The notes beneath the pieces were generated by a model. That model made no database searches. It was not told where the DNA came from and saw only the letters and a program-made list of their open reading frames with translations. Positions 49,890-58,079 of a stretch of 64,000 nucleotides of DNA are shown here, piece after piece. Position numbers and translations under genes: made by a program. The stretch's first letter is position 1. Every line of letters begins with the position of its first letter. Source of the DNA: WHSW01 sp963749365 (lineage in GTDB: Bacteria; Actinomycetota; Thermoleophilia; Solirubrobacterales; 70-9); NCBI GenBank assembly GCA_963749365.1, contig CAVVME010000003.1, positions 1,605,943-1,669,942 of the forward strand, in the 5' to 3' direction.

Positions 49890-50708
49890 ATGGCCCTGCG
49901 CTGCGTCTACACCGACCTCGACGGCACCCTGCTCGGCCCCCGGGGGTCCCTGTTTCGCGATCCCGAGGGCAACTTCAGCCTCCGCCAGGCACGGGCACTG
50001 GAGGCCTGTCACCGGGCCGGGGTCGAGGTCGTGATCATGTCCGGCCGCCGCGAGGCGCAGGTGCTCTCCGACGCCCGACTGCTCGGCCAGACCTCCTACA
50101 TCTATGAGGCCGGCTGCGCGGTGATGATCGACGGCGAGCGCACCATGCTGACCGGCGACTGGGGGATCGACGAGGACGGAACCACCCCGGCCGAGCGGAT
50201 CCACGCCGCCGGGATCCCGGAGCTGTTGTTCGAGCATTTCGAGGGCCGGCTCGAATGGCACGCCCCCTGGCACGTCGGCCGCGAGCTGTCGCTGCTGATG
50301 CGCGGCCGGGTCGATGTCGGCGAGGCAAACGCGCTCCTGCGCGAGCGCGGTCACAACGATCTGCGCTTCCTCGACAACGGGGCGATCGGCCGCCGCCTGG
50401 AGGGGCTCGACGGCCACGCGCACGCCTACCACCTGGTCCCCGGAGGCGCGAGCAAGGCGAACGGGGTCGCGTTTCACCTTCGTGCCCGCGGCTATGACCC
50501 CGAGTCGTGCATCGCCGTCGGGGACTCGATCGAGGACCTCGAGGCGGCGCGCGCGGTGGGCCGCTTCTTCGTCGTCGCCAACGGACCCGAGCGCGACGAG
50601 GCGCTGCGCGAGGCGCTGCCGCGATTTGCGAACGCGACCGTTACCGAGGGCGCGATGGGGGACGGCTTTTACGAGGCCGTGGTCTCGACCCTGGCCGAGC
50701 GCTCCTAG
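49890..50708 (+). CDS. HAD-IIB (Cof-type) hydrolase
   Basis: 272 residues. Motif I CVYTDLDGTLLGPRGSLF; motif II VVIMSGRREAQV; the type IIB cap in the middle; the catalytic Lys in GGASKANGVAFHLRARG; and motif IV SCIAVGDSIEDLEAAR. Such enzymes are cytosolic phosphatases of sugar phosphates or flavin phosphates; the substrate cannot be read from the sequence. It is divergent from folP, with starts only 24 nt apart, so the two promoters must overlap around 49874-49881. Confidence 0.88.
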   Translation: MALRCVYTDLDGTLLGPRGSLFRDPEGNFSLRQARALEACHRAGVEVVIMSGRREAQVLSDARLLGQTSYIYEAGCAVMIDGERTMLTGDWGIDEDGTTPAERIHAAGIPELLFEHFEGRLEWHAPWHVGRELSLLMRGRVDVGEANALLRERGHNDLRFLDNGAIGRRLEGLDGHAHAYHLVPGGASKANGVAFHLRARGYDPESCIAVGDSIEDLEAARAVGRFFVVANGPERDEALREALPRFANATVTEGAMGDGFYEAVVSTLAERS

Positions 50709-50719
50709 CGCGCCGCGAT

Positions 50720-51523
50720 TCAGTCACGCCGGGGCGCGGCGCTGGGGCCGCGGATCCGGGTCAGCAGCCGGTCGGTGAGCTGCGGCGAGACCCCGTTCAG
50801 GCCGAGCAGGCGAACCAGGCCGGGCACGTAGACGTTGCGTTCATCGTCCTCGACCGCGACCAGCATCCGCCGCGCCACCTGCTCGGCCGGCACCGCCTCG
50901 TCCTCGCGGCGCCAGTCGGGCTCCGCGTCGGGCTCGTGTGCGTGCAGGTCGGTGGCGACCTCGCCGGGGAAGACCGTCGTCACCGAGACCCCGGTTCCCG
51001 AGAGCTCGTGTCGAAGCGCCTCGGCGAAGCCGCGCTCGAACGCCTTCGTGCCCCCGTACACGGCCGCCCAGGGAAACGCCCGCAATCCCGCTCCCGAGGA
51101 GGTGACGACGATCTGCCCGCCGGCCTGGTCGAGCATCGGCCCGAGCGCCGCCGCGACCGAATAGGTGGTGCCGAGCACGTTGACCCGGACCATCTCCTCG
51201 GCGAGCTCGAGCTCGACGTCCGCGAAGGGGCCGTAGTGGGCGATCCCGGCATTCGCGAACAACAGGTCCACGCCGCCGGCACGCTTGCAGAAGCGCTCAA
51301 CGGCGCGCTCGACCTGGCGCCGCTTGGAGATGTCCGCGACCAGCGCCAGGTGCTCGCCCGCCGGGCTCGCGGGAAGCCGGGCGAGCAGCTGCTCGAGCAG
51401 CTCGCGGCGGCGGGCGAGGGCGCCAACCCGGGCCCCGCGCGCGGCCAGTGCGAGGACGAGCGCGCGACCGAGACCGGCCGAGGCGCCGGTCACGATCGCC
51501 CTCGTCTCGGGCCCGATCCGCAC
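50720..51523 (-). CDS. Short-chain dehydrogenase/reductase
   Basis: 267 residues, classical SDR: AIVTGASAGLGRALVLALAA (TGxxxGxG cofactor loop), LLFANAGIAHYGPF (NAG), IVVTSSGAGLRAFPWAAVYG with GTKAFERGFAEAL (Ser, Tyr-x3-Lys). ARRRELLEQL suggests NADP preference. The C-terminal segment resembles the DHRS7-like group. GTG start at 51523; convergent with the HAD gene. Substrate unknown. Confidence 0.9.
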   Translation of the reverse strand: MRIGPETRAIVTGASAGLGRALVLALAARGARVGALARRRELLEQLLARLPASPAGEHLALVADISKRRQVERAVERFCKRAGGVDLLFANAGIAHYGPFADVELELAEEMVRVNVLGTTYSVAAALGPMLDQAGGQIVVTSSGAGLRAFPWAAVYGGTKAFERGFAEALRHELSGTGVSVTTVFPGEVATDLHAHEPDAEPDWRREDEAVPAEQVARRMLVAVEDDERNVYVPGLVRLLGLNGVSPQLTDRLLTRIRGPSAAPRRD

Positions 51524-51580
51524 CCCGTGATCCTCTCACGCGAGCTGCGGGCGGCAAACCGATCACTAGACTCGGCTGCG

Positions 51581-52294
51581 GTGGCCCCCGAGCACGCGAC
51601 GATCGCCGAGGAGGAGTATCTGCAGACGATGTTCTGGCTCGAGGAGGCGGGGCTGGCGATCACCGGGGCCAACATCGCCCGGGCGATGCAGCTCTCGCCG
51701 CCGACCGTGCACGAGATGATCGGCCGGCTCGAGCGTGACGGCTACATCAGCCGCGAGGCCGACAAATCGCTCGGCTTCACCGGGGATGGGCGCGAGCACG
51801 CGCAGGCGATCGTCCGCCGGCATCGCTTGATCGAGCGCTTTCTCACCGATGTGCTCGGGATCCCCTGGGACGAGGTCCACGAGGAAGCCGAGCGGCTCGA
51901 GCACGCGATGTCACCGGTGCTCGAGGAGCGGATGCTGGCCGCGATCGGCGACGCCACGACCTGTCCGCACGGGCATCCGATCGTCGAGGGTGCGCGCGAG
52001 CATGGGGTGCTGCTCGCCGACGTCGAGCCGGGCGCGAGCGTGCACGTGCTGCGATTCGAGAACGAGGCGGAGGAGCTGCTGCACTACCTCAAGCAGGCGG
52101 GGCTGCGGCCGGGGCTCGACGGCGAGCTAGAGAGCGCCGACGAGGACGAGGTCGTGGTCGCCTCGGGCGACGGCCGGCACGTCGTCTCGCGCAGCGTCGC
52201 CGAGACCGTGTCGGTGCGCGCCGAGCCTGCACCCGCCCCGCGGGCCCCGTTGCCGGAGGCGCTGGTCCTCTCGAGCGACCGCTACGGTCGCTGA
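51581..52294 (+). CDS. DtxR/MntR family metal-dependent regulator
   Basis: 237 residues. The N-terminal HTH (TIAEEEYLQTMFWLEEAGLA, NIARAMQLSPPTVHEMIGRL) is followed by the metal-binding dimerisation domain with RHRLIERFLTDVLGIPWDEV, HEEAERLEHAMSPVLEERM and CPHGHPI. A FeoA/SH3-like C-terminal domain and an Ala/Pro tail end the protein. At the primary site the DtxR/IdeR Cys102 is Glu (AERLEH), as in MntR, which suggests Mn(II) rather than Fe(II) sensing. GTG 51581 is 8 nt after TAGACT (51567-51572); leaderless. Confidence 0.88.
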   Translation: MAPEHATIAEEEYLQTMFWLEEAGLAITGANIARAMQLSPPTVHEMIGRLERDGYISREADKSLGFTGDGREHAQAIVRRHRLIERFLTDVLGIPWDEVHEEAERLEHAMSPVLEERMLAAIGDATTCPHGHPIVEGAREHGVLLADVEPGASVHVLRFENEAEELLHYLKQAGLRPGLDGELESADEDEVVVASGDGRHVVSRSVAETVSVRAEPAPAPRAPLPEALVLSSDRYGR

Positions 52295-52307
52295 GCGCCG
52301 GCCGCGC

Positions 52308-52505
52308 TCAGGCGTCGCCGCAGATCTGGCGCAGGCGTCGATAGAGCGCCTGGTCTTGCGGACGGACCTGATGGTCGCGTCTGCGGACCTTCGCCTCGTG
52401 CTCGCGCACGGCGGCGGCGAGCGCCGAGAACCGGCGCTGCGCCAGGTTGCGCTCGCTGACCGGGTCCAGCTTGCGGTTGCCTTCGAACATCCAAACCGGG
52501 CTCAT
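52308..52505 (-). CDS. 65-residue uncharacterised protein
   Basis: Short, basic, mostly helical (MSPVWMFEGNRKLDPVSERN, AQRRFSALAAAVREHEAKVR, ending ALYRRLRQICGDA). Not recognised. The ORF is real on expression signals: GAGGAGGTGG lies just before the ATG, and a good primary-sigma promoter carrying a perfect palindrome lies about 80-110 nt upstream. It converges with the DtxR/MntR-like gene, ending 13 nt from it. It may be metal-regulated, but that is inference. Confidence 0.7.
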   Translation of the reverse strand: MSPVWMFEGNRKLDPVSERNLAQRRFSALAAAVREHEAKVRRRDHQVRPQDQALYRRLRQICGDA

Positions 52506-52584
52506 CGATCCACCTCCTCGTGTTTGTCCGCCTCACTGTGGCGGCTTGGGCTCGGCAACTTGCTTACTGCCTGTGAACACCGAG

Positions 52585-52615
52585 AATATCAATATCTTGA
52601 CTGCTTTAGTCAAGA
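52585..52615 (-). promoter_or_regulatory. Promoter with overlapping operator for the 65-residue protein
   Basis: Minus strand TTGACT (52613-52608), 17-nt spacer, GATATT (52590-52585). The -35 box and spacer are covered by a perfect inverted repeat: TCTTGACT (52595-52602), 5 nt, AGTCAAGA (52608-52615). The repeat is well placed for repression. The leader is about 70 nt. Confidence 0.7.
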
Positions 52616-52659
52616 ATTAGCTTTGCCGCAAGTCGCCGACCGCCAACCGGTTCAAGCCC

Positions 52660-53763
52660 TCAGGCCGCGCTGGCGACGCGAGTCGACTCGAGCGCGGCCG
52701 CGATCCGGGCCACCCCCTCGTCGATCCGCTCGACCGAGACGCCGGCGAACGAGAGCCGCAGGCTCGACTCCCCGCCCGCGAGCATGAAGTCGGGGCCGGC
52801 GACGAAGGTGGCGCCGTCGCGCTTGGCGACCTCCAGCGCCGCCCGAGTGTCGTGCCCGGAGGGAAGATCGAGCCAGAGGAAGTAACCACCCTCGGGAACG
52901 ACGAAGCGGGCCTCGGGAAGGTGGGCGCCGAGCGCGGCGACGAGCGCGTCGCGGCGCCGGCGAAGGGCGTCGTTGACGAAGCTGATGTTGTCGCCCAGCG
53001 CGCCCGAGCGACAGAGCTCCAGCACCACCGACCCGGCGAGCATGTTGGGCGAGATGTAATGCTCGCCGCCGCGCTTGGCGAGCGTTGCGATCTGCTCCGC
53101 CGGCCCTGCCAGATAGCCGACTCGGACCCCGGGGCTGACCGTCTTCGAGAACGAAGATGCGTGGATCACCCGCTCGCTGCGGTCGAGCGAGAGCATCGTC
53201 GGCAGCTCCGCGGCGTCGAAGCTGATCAACCGGTAGGGGTCGTCCTCGAACAGGGTGAAGCCGTGCTCGGCGGCCAGCTCGACCAGCCGCTCGCGCTTGT
53301 GTTCGGAGAGCGTGCAGCCGGCGGGGTTGTGGAAGTTCGGGATCACGTGCGCAAGCCGCACCGGCCCTGCGGCCAACTCGCGCTCGAGGGCGTCGATGTC
53401 GATCCCGTCGGGCTCCAGCGGCACGCCGACGATCTCGGCCCCGCTGCGCCCGAGCAGCAACAGGGTGCGGTCATAGGACGGCTGCTCGACGATCACCCGG
53501 TCGCCGGGGTCGACCATGTAGCGGAAGAGCAGCGCCGCCGCCTCCATCGAGCCGTTGGTGACCATCACCCGATCGGCGTCGATTCCGTGCAGCTCGGTGG
53601 CGATCCACTCACAGAGGCCGGGGTGTCCGATCCCGGTGCCGTAGGAGAGCGCTCGCTCCCAGTCCTCCGCCAGGGCCGTGGTGGCCGCGCCACGCACCGC
53701 CTCGGCGGGGAGAATGTCGGCGCTCGGGGCGCCGCGGGCGAAGCTGATCAGGTCGGCGGCCAT
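52660..53763 (-). CDS. PLP-dependent class I/II aminotransferase
   Basis: 367 residues, fold type I. SYGTGIGHPGLCEWIATELH, VMVTNGSMEAAALLFRYMVD, IPNFHNPAGCTLSEHKRERL, LFEDDPYRLISF and the PLP lysine in SSFSKTVSPGVRVGYLAGPA. The order and motifs resemble the 2-aminoadipate/aromatic aminotransferase (LysN, MocR catalytic) group without a DNA-binding domain. The amino donor and acceptor are not determinable. ATG 53763 is 7 nt after TAAGGT (53776-53771); leaderless. It lies 20 nt after sucD but has its own promoter. Confidence 0.9.
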   Translation of the reverse strand: MAADLISFARGAPSADILPAEAVRGAATTALAEDWERALSYGTGIGHPGLCEWIATELHGIDADRVMVTNGSMEAAALLFRYMVDPGDRVIVEQPSYDRTLLLLGRSGAEIVGVPLEPDGIDIDALERELAAGPVRLAHVIPNFHNPAGCTLSEHKRERLVELAAEHGFTLFEDDPYRLISFDAAELPTMLSLDRSERVIHASSFSKTVSPGVRVGYLAGPAEQIATLAKRGGEHYISPNMLAGSVVLELCRSGALGDNISFVNDALRRRRDALVAALGAHLPEARFVVPEGGYFLWLDLPSGHDTRAALEVAKRDGATFVAGPDFMLAGGESSLRLSFAGVSVERIDEGVARIAAALESTRVASAA

Positions 53764-53783
53764 CGGGCCGACCTTAGCAACGG

Positions 53784-54662
53784 TCAGCCGAGCGCTCTGA
53801 TCGCCTCGACCGCGAGCTCGGCGGTCTCGGTCGGGCTCTTGCCGACCCGCACGCCCTTGGCCTCGAGCGCGACCTTCTTCGCCTCCGCGGTGCCCGAGGA
53901 GCCGGAGATGATCGCCCCCGCGTGACCCATCTGCTTGCCCGGCGGGGCGGTGAAGCCGGCGATGTAGGCGACCACCGGCTTGCTCACCGACTCGGCGATG
54001 AACTCGGCGGCCCGCTCCTCGGCGTCACCGCCGATTTCGCCGACGATCACGATCCCCTCGGTCTCCGGGTCCTGCTCGAACAGGGTCAGCACGTCGATGA
54101 AGTCCGAGCCGATGATCGGGTCGCCGCCGATGCCGACGATCGAGGAGTTGCCGATCCCGGCCTGCTTGAGCTCGTTGCCGATCTGGTAGGTCAGGGTGCC
54201 GGACTTCGAGACGACCCCGATCGGGCCCGCGTCGAAGAACTGCGCCGGGATGATGCCGACGTTCGCCTTGCCCGGGGAGAGGACGCCGGGGCAGTTGGGA
54301 CCGATCAGCCGCACCCCCGCCTCGCGTGCGCGCCAGTAGACCCGCAGCATGTCGAACACCGGGATTCCCTCGGTGATCGCGATCACCGTGCCGATCCCGG
54401 CCTCGATCGCCTCCTCGATCGCCGGCGCGGCGAAGCGCGCCGGGACGAAGATCATCGAGGTATTGGCCCCGCGCTCGGCGACCGCCTCCCCGATCGCGTC
54501 GAAGACCGGCACGCCGTCGACGTCCTGGCCGCCCTTGCCGGGGGTGACGCCGGCGACGAGATCGGTCCCGTAGTCGCGGTTACGCAGCCCGTGGAAGCTG
54601 CCCTCGCGGCCGGTGAGGCCGGAGACGACCAGCTTCGTCTCGGTGTCGACGATGATGCTCAT
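53784..54662 (-). CDS. sucD: Succinate--CoA ligase, alpha subunit
   Basis: 292 residues. The CoA-binding domain has LVVSGLTGREGSFHGLRNRD; later GPNCPGVLSPGKANVGIIPA, GVVSKSGTLTYQIGNELKQA and the phosphorylated His in KQMGHAGAIISGSSGTAEAK. With SucC it converts succinyl-CoA and phosphate to succinate and ATP/GTP in the TCA cycle. It follows sucC after 40 nt, which is taken up largely by a 7-bp tandem repeat. Confidence 0.97.
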   Translation of the reverse strand: MSIIVDTETKLVVSGLTGREGSFHGLRNRDYGTDLVAGVTPGKGGQDVDGVPVFDAIGEAVAERGANTSMIFVPARFAAPAIEEAIEAGIGTVIAITEGIPVFDMLRVYWRAREAGVRLIGPNCPGVLSPGKANVGIIPAQFFDAGPIGVVSKSGTLTYQIGNELKQAGIGNSSIVGIGGDPIIGSDFIDVLTLFEQDPETEGIVIVGEIGGDAEERAAEFIAESVSKPVVAYIAGFTAPPGKQMGHAGAIISGSSGTAEAKKVALEAKGVRVGKSPTETAELAVEAIRALG

Positions 54663-54663
54663 G

Positions 54664-54697
54664 GCTTCGTCGCTCGTCGCTCGTCGCGCGTCGTTCG
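54664..54697. repeat. 7-bp tandem repeat between sucC and sucD
   Basis: GCTTCGTC, GCTCGTC, GCTCGTC, GCGCGTC, GTTCGC: about 4.5 degenerate copies of GCTCGTC filling most of the 40-nt sucC-sucD gap, right up to the sucD start codon. Confidence 0.8.
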
Positions 54698-54702
54698 CAA
54701 GC

Positions 54703-55845
54703 TCACGGGCCGGCGAGCTCCACGATCGCCTGCGCGGCGCCGAGCATCGTCTGCTCGACGTGCAGGTTCGGCAGCTCGGCCTCGGCGAGGATGCCGAGCC
54801 CCTGCTCGGAGTTGGTTCCGTCGAGGCGGACCACGAACGGCACCGAGATCTCGATCCGGCTCGAGGCCTCGATGATCCCCTTCGCGATCTCGTCGCATCG
54901 GGTGATGCCGCCGAAGATGTTGAACAGGATCCCGGTCACGTTCGGGTCCGAGGTGATCACCTCGAGCGCATCCACGATCGCCTCGGCCTTCGAGCCACCT
55001 CCGGCGTCGAGGAAGTTCGCGGGGCTGCCACCCGCCTGGGCGACGACGTCGAGCGTCGACATGCAGAGCCCGGCGCCGTTGCCGAGGATGCCGATGTTGC
55101 CGCCGAGCTTGACGTAGGTCAGCCCGCGTTCCTTGGCCATTGCCTCCTGCGGGTCCTCGGCCGACTTGTCGCTCAGCTCGGCGAGCTCGGGATGGCGGAA
55201 GAGGGCGTTGCCGTCGATCGTCGCCTTCGAGTCGAGCGCGATCACACGCCGATCGCCAGTGACGATGAGCGGGTTGACCTCGATCAGGGTCGCGTCCTCG
55301 GCGACCGCGGCCTGCGCCAGCTTGACCAGCATCTCGGCGACCTGGTCGGTGACGTCCTCGTCGATCCCCGCGTCGACGGCGATCTCGTGCGCCTGGGCGA
55401 GATCGAAGGCGCGGTCGGGCTCGAGGTGGCGGCGGATCAGCGCGTCGGGGTCGGTCTCGGCCATTTCCTCGACGTCCATGCCGCCCATCCGCGACAGCAT
55501 CGCGAGCAGCTTCTTCGCCGAGCGGTCGAGGATGATCGAGGCGTAGTACTCGGCCTCGATCTCGGAGGCCTGCTCGATCCAGAGGTCGTGGACGGTGAGG
55601 CCGCGAATGTCCATCCCGAGGATCGCCTCCGAGTGAGCCCGGGCTTCGGCCTCGTCCTTGGCGACCTTGATCCCGCCCGCCTTGCCGCGCTTGCCGATCG
55701 CGACCTGGGCCTTGACCACGCACGGGTAGCCGACCTCGTTCGCCGCCGCCACGGCGTCCTCGACCGTCGCCGCGTGGCGCCCGTCGGGGACCGCGACGCC
55801 GTGCTCGGCGAACAGCTGCTTGCCCTGGTACTCGAGTAGATCCAT
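54703..55845 (-). CDS. sucC: Succinate--CoA ligase, beta subunit
   Basis: 380 residues. Starts MDLLEYQGKQLFAEHGVAVP; the ATP-grasp domain includes VVKAQVAIGKRGKAGGIKVA, LIEVNPLIVTGDRRVIALDS; then LGGNIGILGNGAGLCMSTLD and FNIFGGITRCDEIAKGIIEA. First gene of sucCD. It starts about 20 nt below a TAGGCT candidate -10 box (minus strand, around 55874-55869), so this operon has a short leader. Divergent from a HAD gene. Confidence 0.97.
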   Translation of the reverse strand: MDLLEYQGKQLFAEHGVAVPDGRHAATVEDAVAAANEVGYPCVVKAQVAIGKRGKAGGIKVAKDEAEARAHSEAILGMDIRGLTVHDLWIEQASEIEAEYYASIILDRSAKKLLAMLSRMGGMDVEEMAETDPDALIRRHLEPDRAFDLAQAHEIAVDAGIDEDVTDQVAEMLVKLAQAAVAEDATLIEVNPLIVTGDRRVIALDSKATIDGNALFRHPELAELSDKSAEDPQEAMAKERGLTYVKLGGNIGILGNGAGLCMSTLDVVAQAGGSPANFLDAGGGSKAEAIVDALEVITSDPNVTGILFNIFGGITRCDEIAKGIIEASSRIEISVPFVVRLDGTNSEQGLGILAEAELPNLHVEQTMLGAAQAIVELAGP

Positions 55846-55909
55846 GGTCCCGGCGGGGCGCGGAGCCTATCCGACAGGCATAATGCCGCGCCGCGAACCA
55901 ATTGGGACG

Positions 55910-56596
55910 ATGGCGCTTCCGAAGCTCAAAGACATCAACTGGGTGACCACCGACTGTTACGGCACCCTGATCGATTCGGAGAAGGGGATCCTGGACGGGT
56001 TCTCGAAGGAGGCCGAGCGCGACGGGTTCTCGTTCGACGAGCAGAAGCTGATCGCCCGCTTCCTCGAGGTCCAGGCCGAGATCATGGCCGGCTCGTACGA
56101 GCTCTATGCCGAGGTCCTGCGGCGGACCGCGGTCAAGGTCGCCGGTGAGATCGGCTGGGAGCTCGAGCCCTCGCGGGCGCAGTTCGTGCCCGACAGCGTC
56201 GCCCGCTGGCTCCCCTTTCGAGAGGCGAACGCGGCGATGGACCGGCTCGGCAAGCGCTACCAGCTCGGAATTATCTCCAACATCGACGACAAGCTGCTCG
56301 GCGTCTCGCGTCGGCACCTTCGCACCGATCTCGACCTCGTCGTCACCGCACAGCAGGTGCGCAGCTACAAGCCCGACCCGGCCCACTTCAAGGAGGGGGC
56401 GCGGCGGATCGGCGGCAAGAAGGGCTGGCTGCACATCGGCAGCGGCTATGACGCCGACGTGGCGCCGCTGCTGAAGATGAACGTGCCGGTGATCTGGGTC
56501 AACCGCCACGGCGAGAAGCTCGACGGGCGAAAGAAGCCCGATGCGGAGGTGCGCAACCTCCGCGACGCGGCAAAGAAGCTCGGTGCCGGCGGCTGA
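55910..56596 (+). CDS. Type II haloacid dehalogenase-like HAD hydrolase
   Basis: 228 residues. Motif I is WVTTDCYGTLIDSEKG (DxYGTL form of L-2-haloacid dehalogenases), then LGIISNIDDKLLGVSRRHLR (motif II), SYKPDPAHFKEGARRIG with the catalytic Lys, and HIGSGYDADVAPLLKMNVPV (motif IV). Family members dehalogenate 2-haloacids or act as phosphatases. The ATG at 55910 follows an AATTGGGA-like region; the CATAAT around 55879 is a possible -10. The last 14 nt overlap the proposed start of the sulfotransferase gene. Confidence 0.87.
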   Translation: MALPKLKDINWVTTDCYGTLIDSEKGILDGFSKEAERDGFSFDEQKLIARFLEVQAEIMAGSYELYAEVLRRTAVKVAGEIGWELEPSRAQFVPDSVARWLPFREANAAMDRLGKRYQLGIISNIDDKLLGVSRRHLRTDLDLVVTAQQVRSYKPDPAHFKEGARRIGGKKGWLHIGSGYDADVAPLLKMNVPVIWVNRHGEKLDGRKKPDAEVRNLRDAAKKLGAGG

Positions 56597-57590
56597 GCCC
56601 GGTCGGCCCGGACGCGACGCCCAGCCGCCCTCGACGGTAATCGCGGACCCCGCCGACGAGGCGATGGTCGCGCGCGCCCACGAGCGCTTCGCCGCCGAGC
56701 GGCGCAAGCTCGTTCGTCGGCGCCGCCGCGCCGAGCGCCGGGGGGCGCTTCCGAATCTGATCGTGATCGGCGGGCTCAAATGCGGGACCACCAGCCTTCA
56801 CCACTACCTCGCCCTGCACCCGGAGATCGCGATGTCGCGACCGAAGGAGCTCAACTTCTTCGTCGCCGAGCTCAACTGGGAGCTGGGGGCGGAGTGGTAC
56901 GCGAGCCACTTCGACCGCTCCGCCGCGGTCCGCGGCGAGAGCTCGCCGCATTACACGAATCTGCCCCGCTTTGCCGGGGTTGCTGAGCGGATGGCCGAGC
57001 TGGTCGGCGATGCGCGGCTGATCTACATGGTCCGCGATCCGATCGAGCGCATCCTCTCCCACTACCTGCACAACGTCGGCGGAGGCTATGAGTCCCGCCC
57101 GCTCGAGCGGGCGCTCGCCGAGCCGGACTCGGCCTACATCGCGCGCAGCCGCCACGCGATGCAGCTCGAGCCCTACCTGAGGGCTTTCGCGCGCGAGCGG
57201 ATCCTGATCGTCGACAACGAGGAGCTGGCGAGCGAGCGCGAGGCCACGCTGCGTGACGTGTTCGCGTTCTGCGGCGTCGACCCGGAGTTCAGCTCCGAGC
57301 AGTTCGAGCGCGAGTGGGAGACCGGCAGCGGCAAGGGGACCGGCGGCTTCCGGCTCATGGACCGCGCCGTGCGCCTGCCTGGGCTGCGCGCCGTCGATCG
57401 CAACTTCGACCGCTTGCCGGAGTCGCTGCGCTGGATGGTCGAGAGACTCGTCCACGACCCCGACACCGGCGCCGCCCCGAAGCCCGAGCTCGACCCGGAG
57501 CTGCGCCGCCGCCTCCAGGCGGCGCTGGGCGACGACGTCGCCGAGCTCGAGCGGATCGCCGGGCGCGAGTTCGGCTGGCTCGCAGAATGA
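56583..57590 (+). CDS. PAPS-dependent sulfotransferase
   Basis: 335 residues from GTG 56583 (308 from ATG 56664). After a basic N-terminal region, LPNLIVIGGLKCGTTSLHHY is the 5'-phosphosulfate-binding loop, KELNFFVAELNWELGAEWYA follows, and IYMVRDPIERILSHYLHNVG is the 3'-phosphate-binding motif. This is the heparan-sulfate/carbohydrate sulfotransferase type, consistent with modification of surface glycans. No transmembrane anchor is seen. It overlaps the HAD stop by 14 nt, so the two form an operon. Confidence 0.88.
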   Translation: MPAAEPGRPGRDAQPPSTVIADPADEAMVARAHERFAAERRKLVRRRRRAERRGALPNLIVIGGLKCGTTSLHHYLALHPEIAMSRPKELNFFVAELNWELGAEWYASHFDRSAAVRGESSPHYTNLPRFAGVAERMAELVGDARLIYMVRDPIERILSHYLHNVGGGYESRPLERALAEPDSAYIARSRHAMQLEPYLRAFARERILIVDNEELASEREATLRDVFAFCGVDPEFSSEQFEREWETGSGKGTGGFRLMDRAVRLPGLRAVDRNFDRLPESLRWMVERLVHDPDTGAAPKPELDPELRRRLQAALGDDVAELERIAGREFGWLAE

Positions 57591-57649
57591 CGCCTTGCTC
57601 TCGCTCTCCGGGACAAACGCGTCGAGCGCCGGCCGGTCGCCGACGACGC

Positions 57650-58054
57650 TCAGCCAGGGCCGCCCCACGCGACCCTGGTTACCACCGCCAGCGACCGAGG
57701 CGGGCCCGGCCAGTGCTCGCGCAGGAGCTCGGGGCCACCCGAGCGCAGAGCGAACCGGAGCGCGAGCGCCGCGACGATCGCGTCGTCGAGCTGTCCGGCG
57801 ACCGGGATCAGGTCGGGCACCAGATCGATCGGCGTGGCGAGATACGCCGCCAGCGCGACGAGCACGAGCTTGCGGCGACGGGGGACACGATCGTCGCCGA
57901 GCAGGCGTCGCAGCAGGACGACGCAGTCGGGGATGAACCCGGCCAGCGCTCTCGCGTCCTCGCGACGGCCGAGCGCGACCAGCGCCAGCACGACGCCGAG
58001 CCAGGCGAGCAGCGCCACGCCGAGTCCGAGCAGCATCCACTGAGCCGCCGACAC
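57650..58054 (-). CDS. DUF1232 (YkvA-like) membrane protein
   Basis: 134 residues. N-terminal helix WMLLGLGVALLAWLGVVLAL, then the diagnostic DUF1232 segment LVLVALAAYLATPIDLVPDL, IPVAGQLDDAIVAALALRF. Function of the family is unknown. GTG start; TTTGAT 6 nt upstream may be its -10 box. It lies between GH15 and the sulfotransferase genes and converges with the latter. Confidence 0.85.
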   Translation of the reverse strand: MSAAQWMLLGLGVALLAWLGVVLALVALGRREDARALAGFIPDCVVLLRRLLGDDRVPRRRKLVLVALAAYLATPIDLVPDLIPVAGQLDDAIVAALALRFALRSGGPELLREHWPGPPRSLAVVTRVAWGGPG

Positions 58055-58079
58055 GCTTCGATCAAACCACAGCCCGCGC

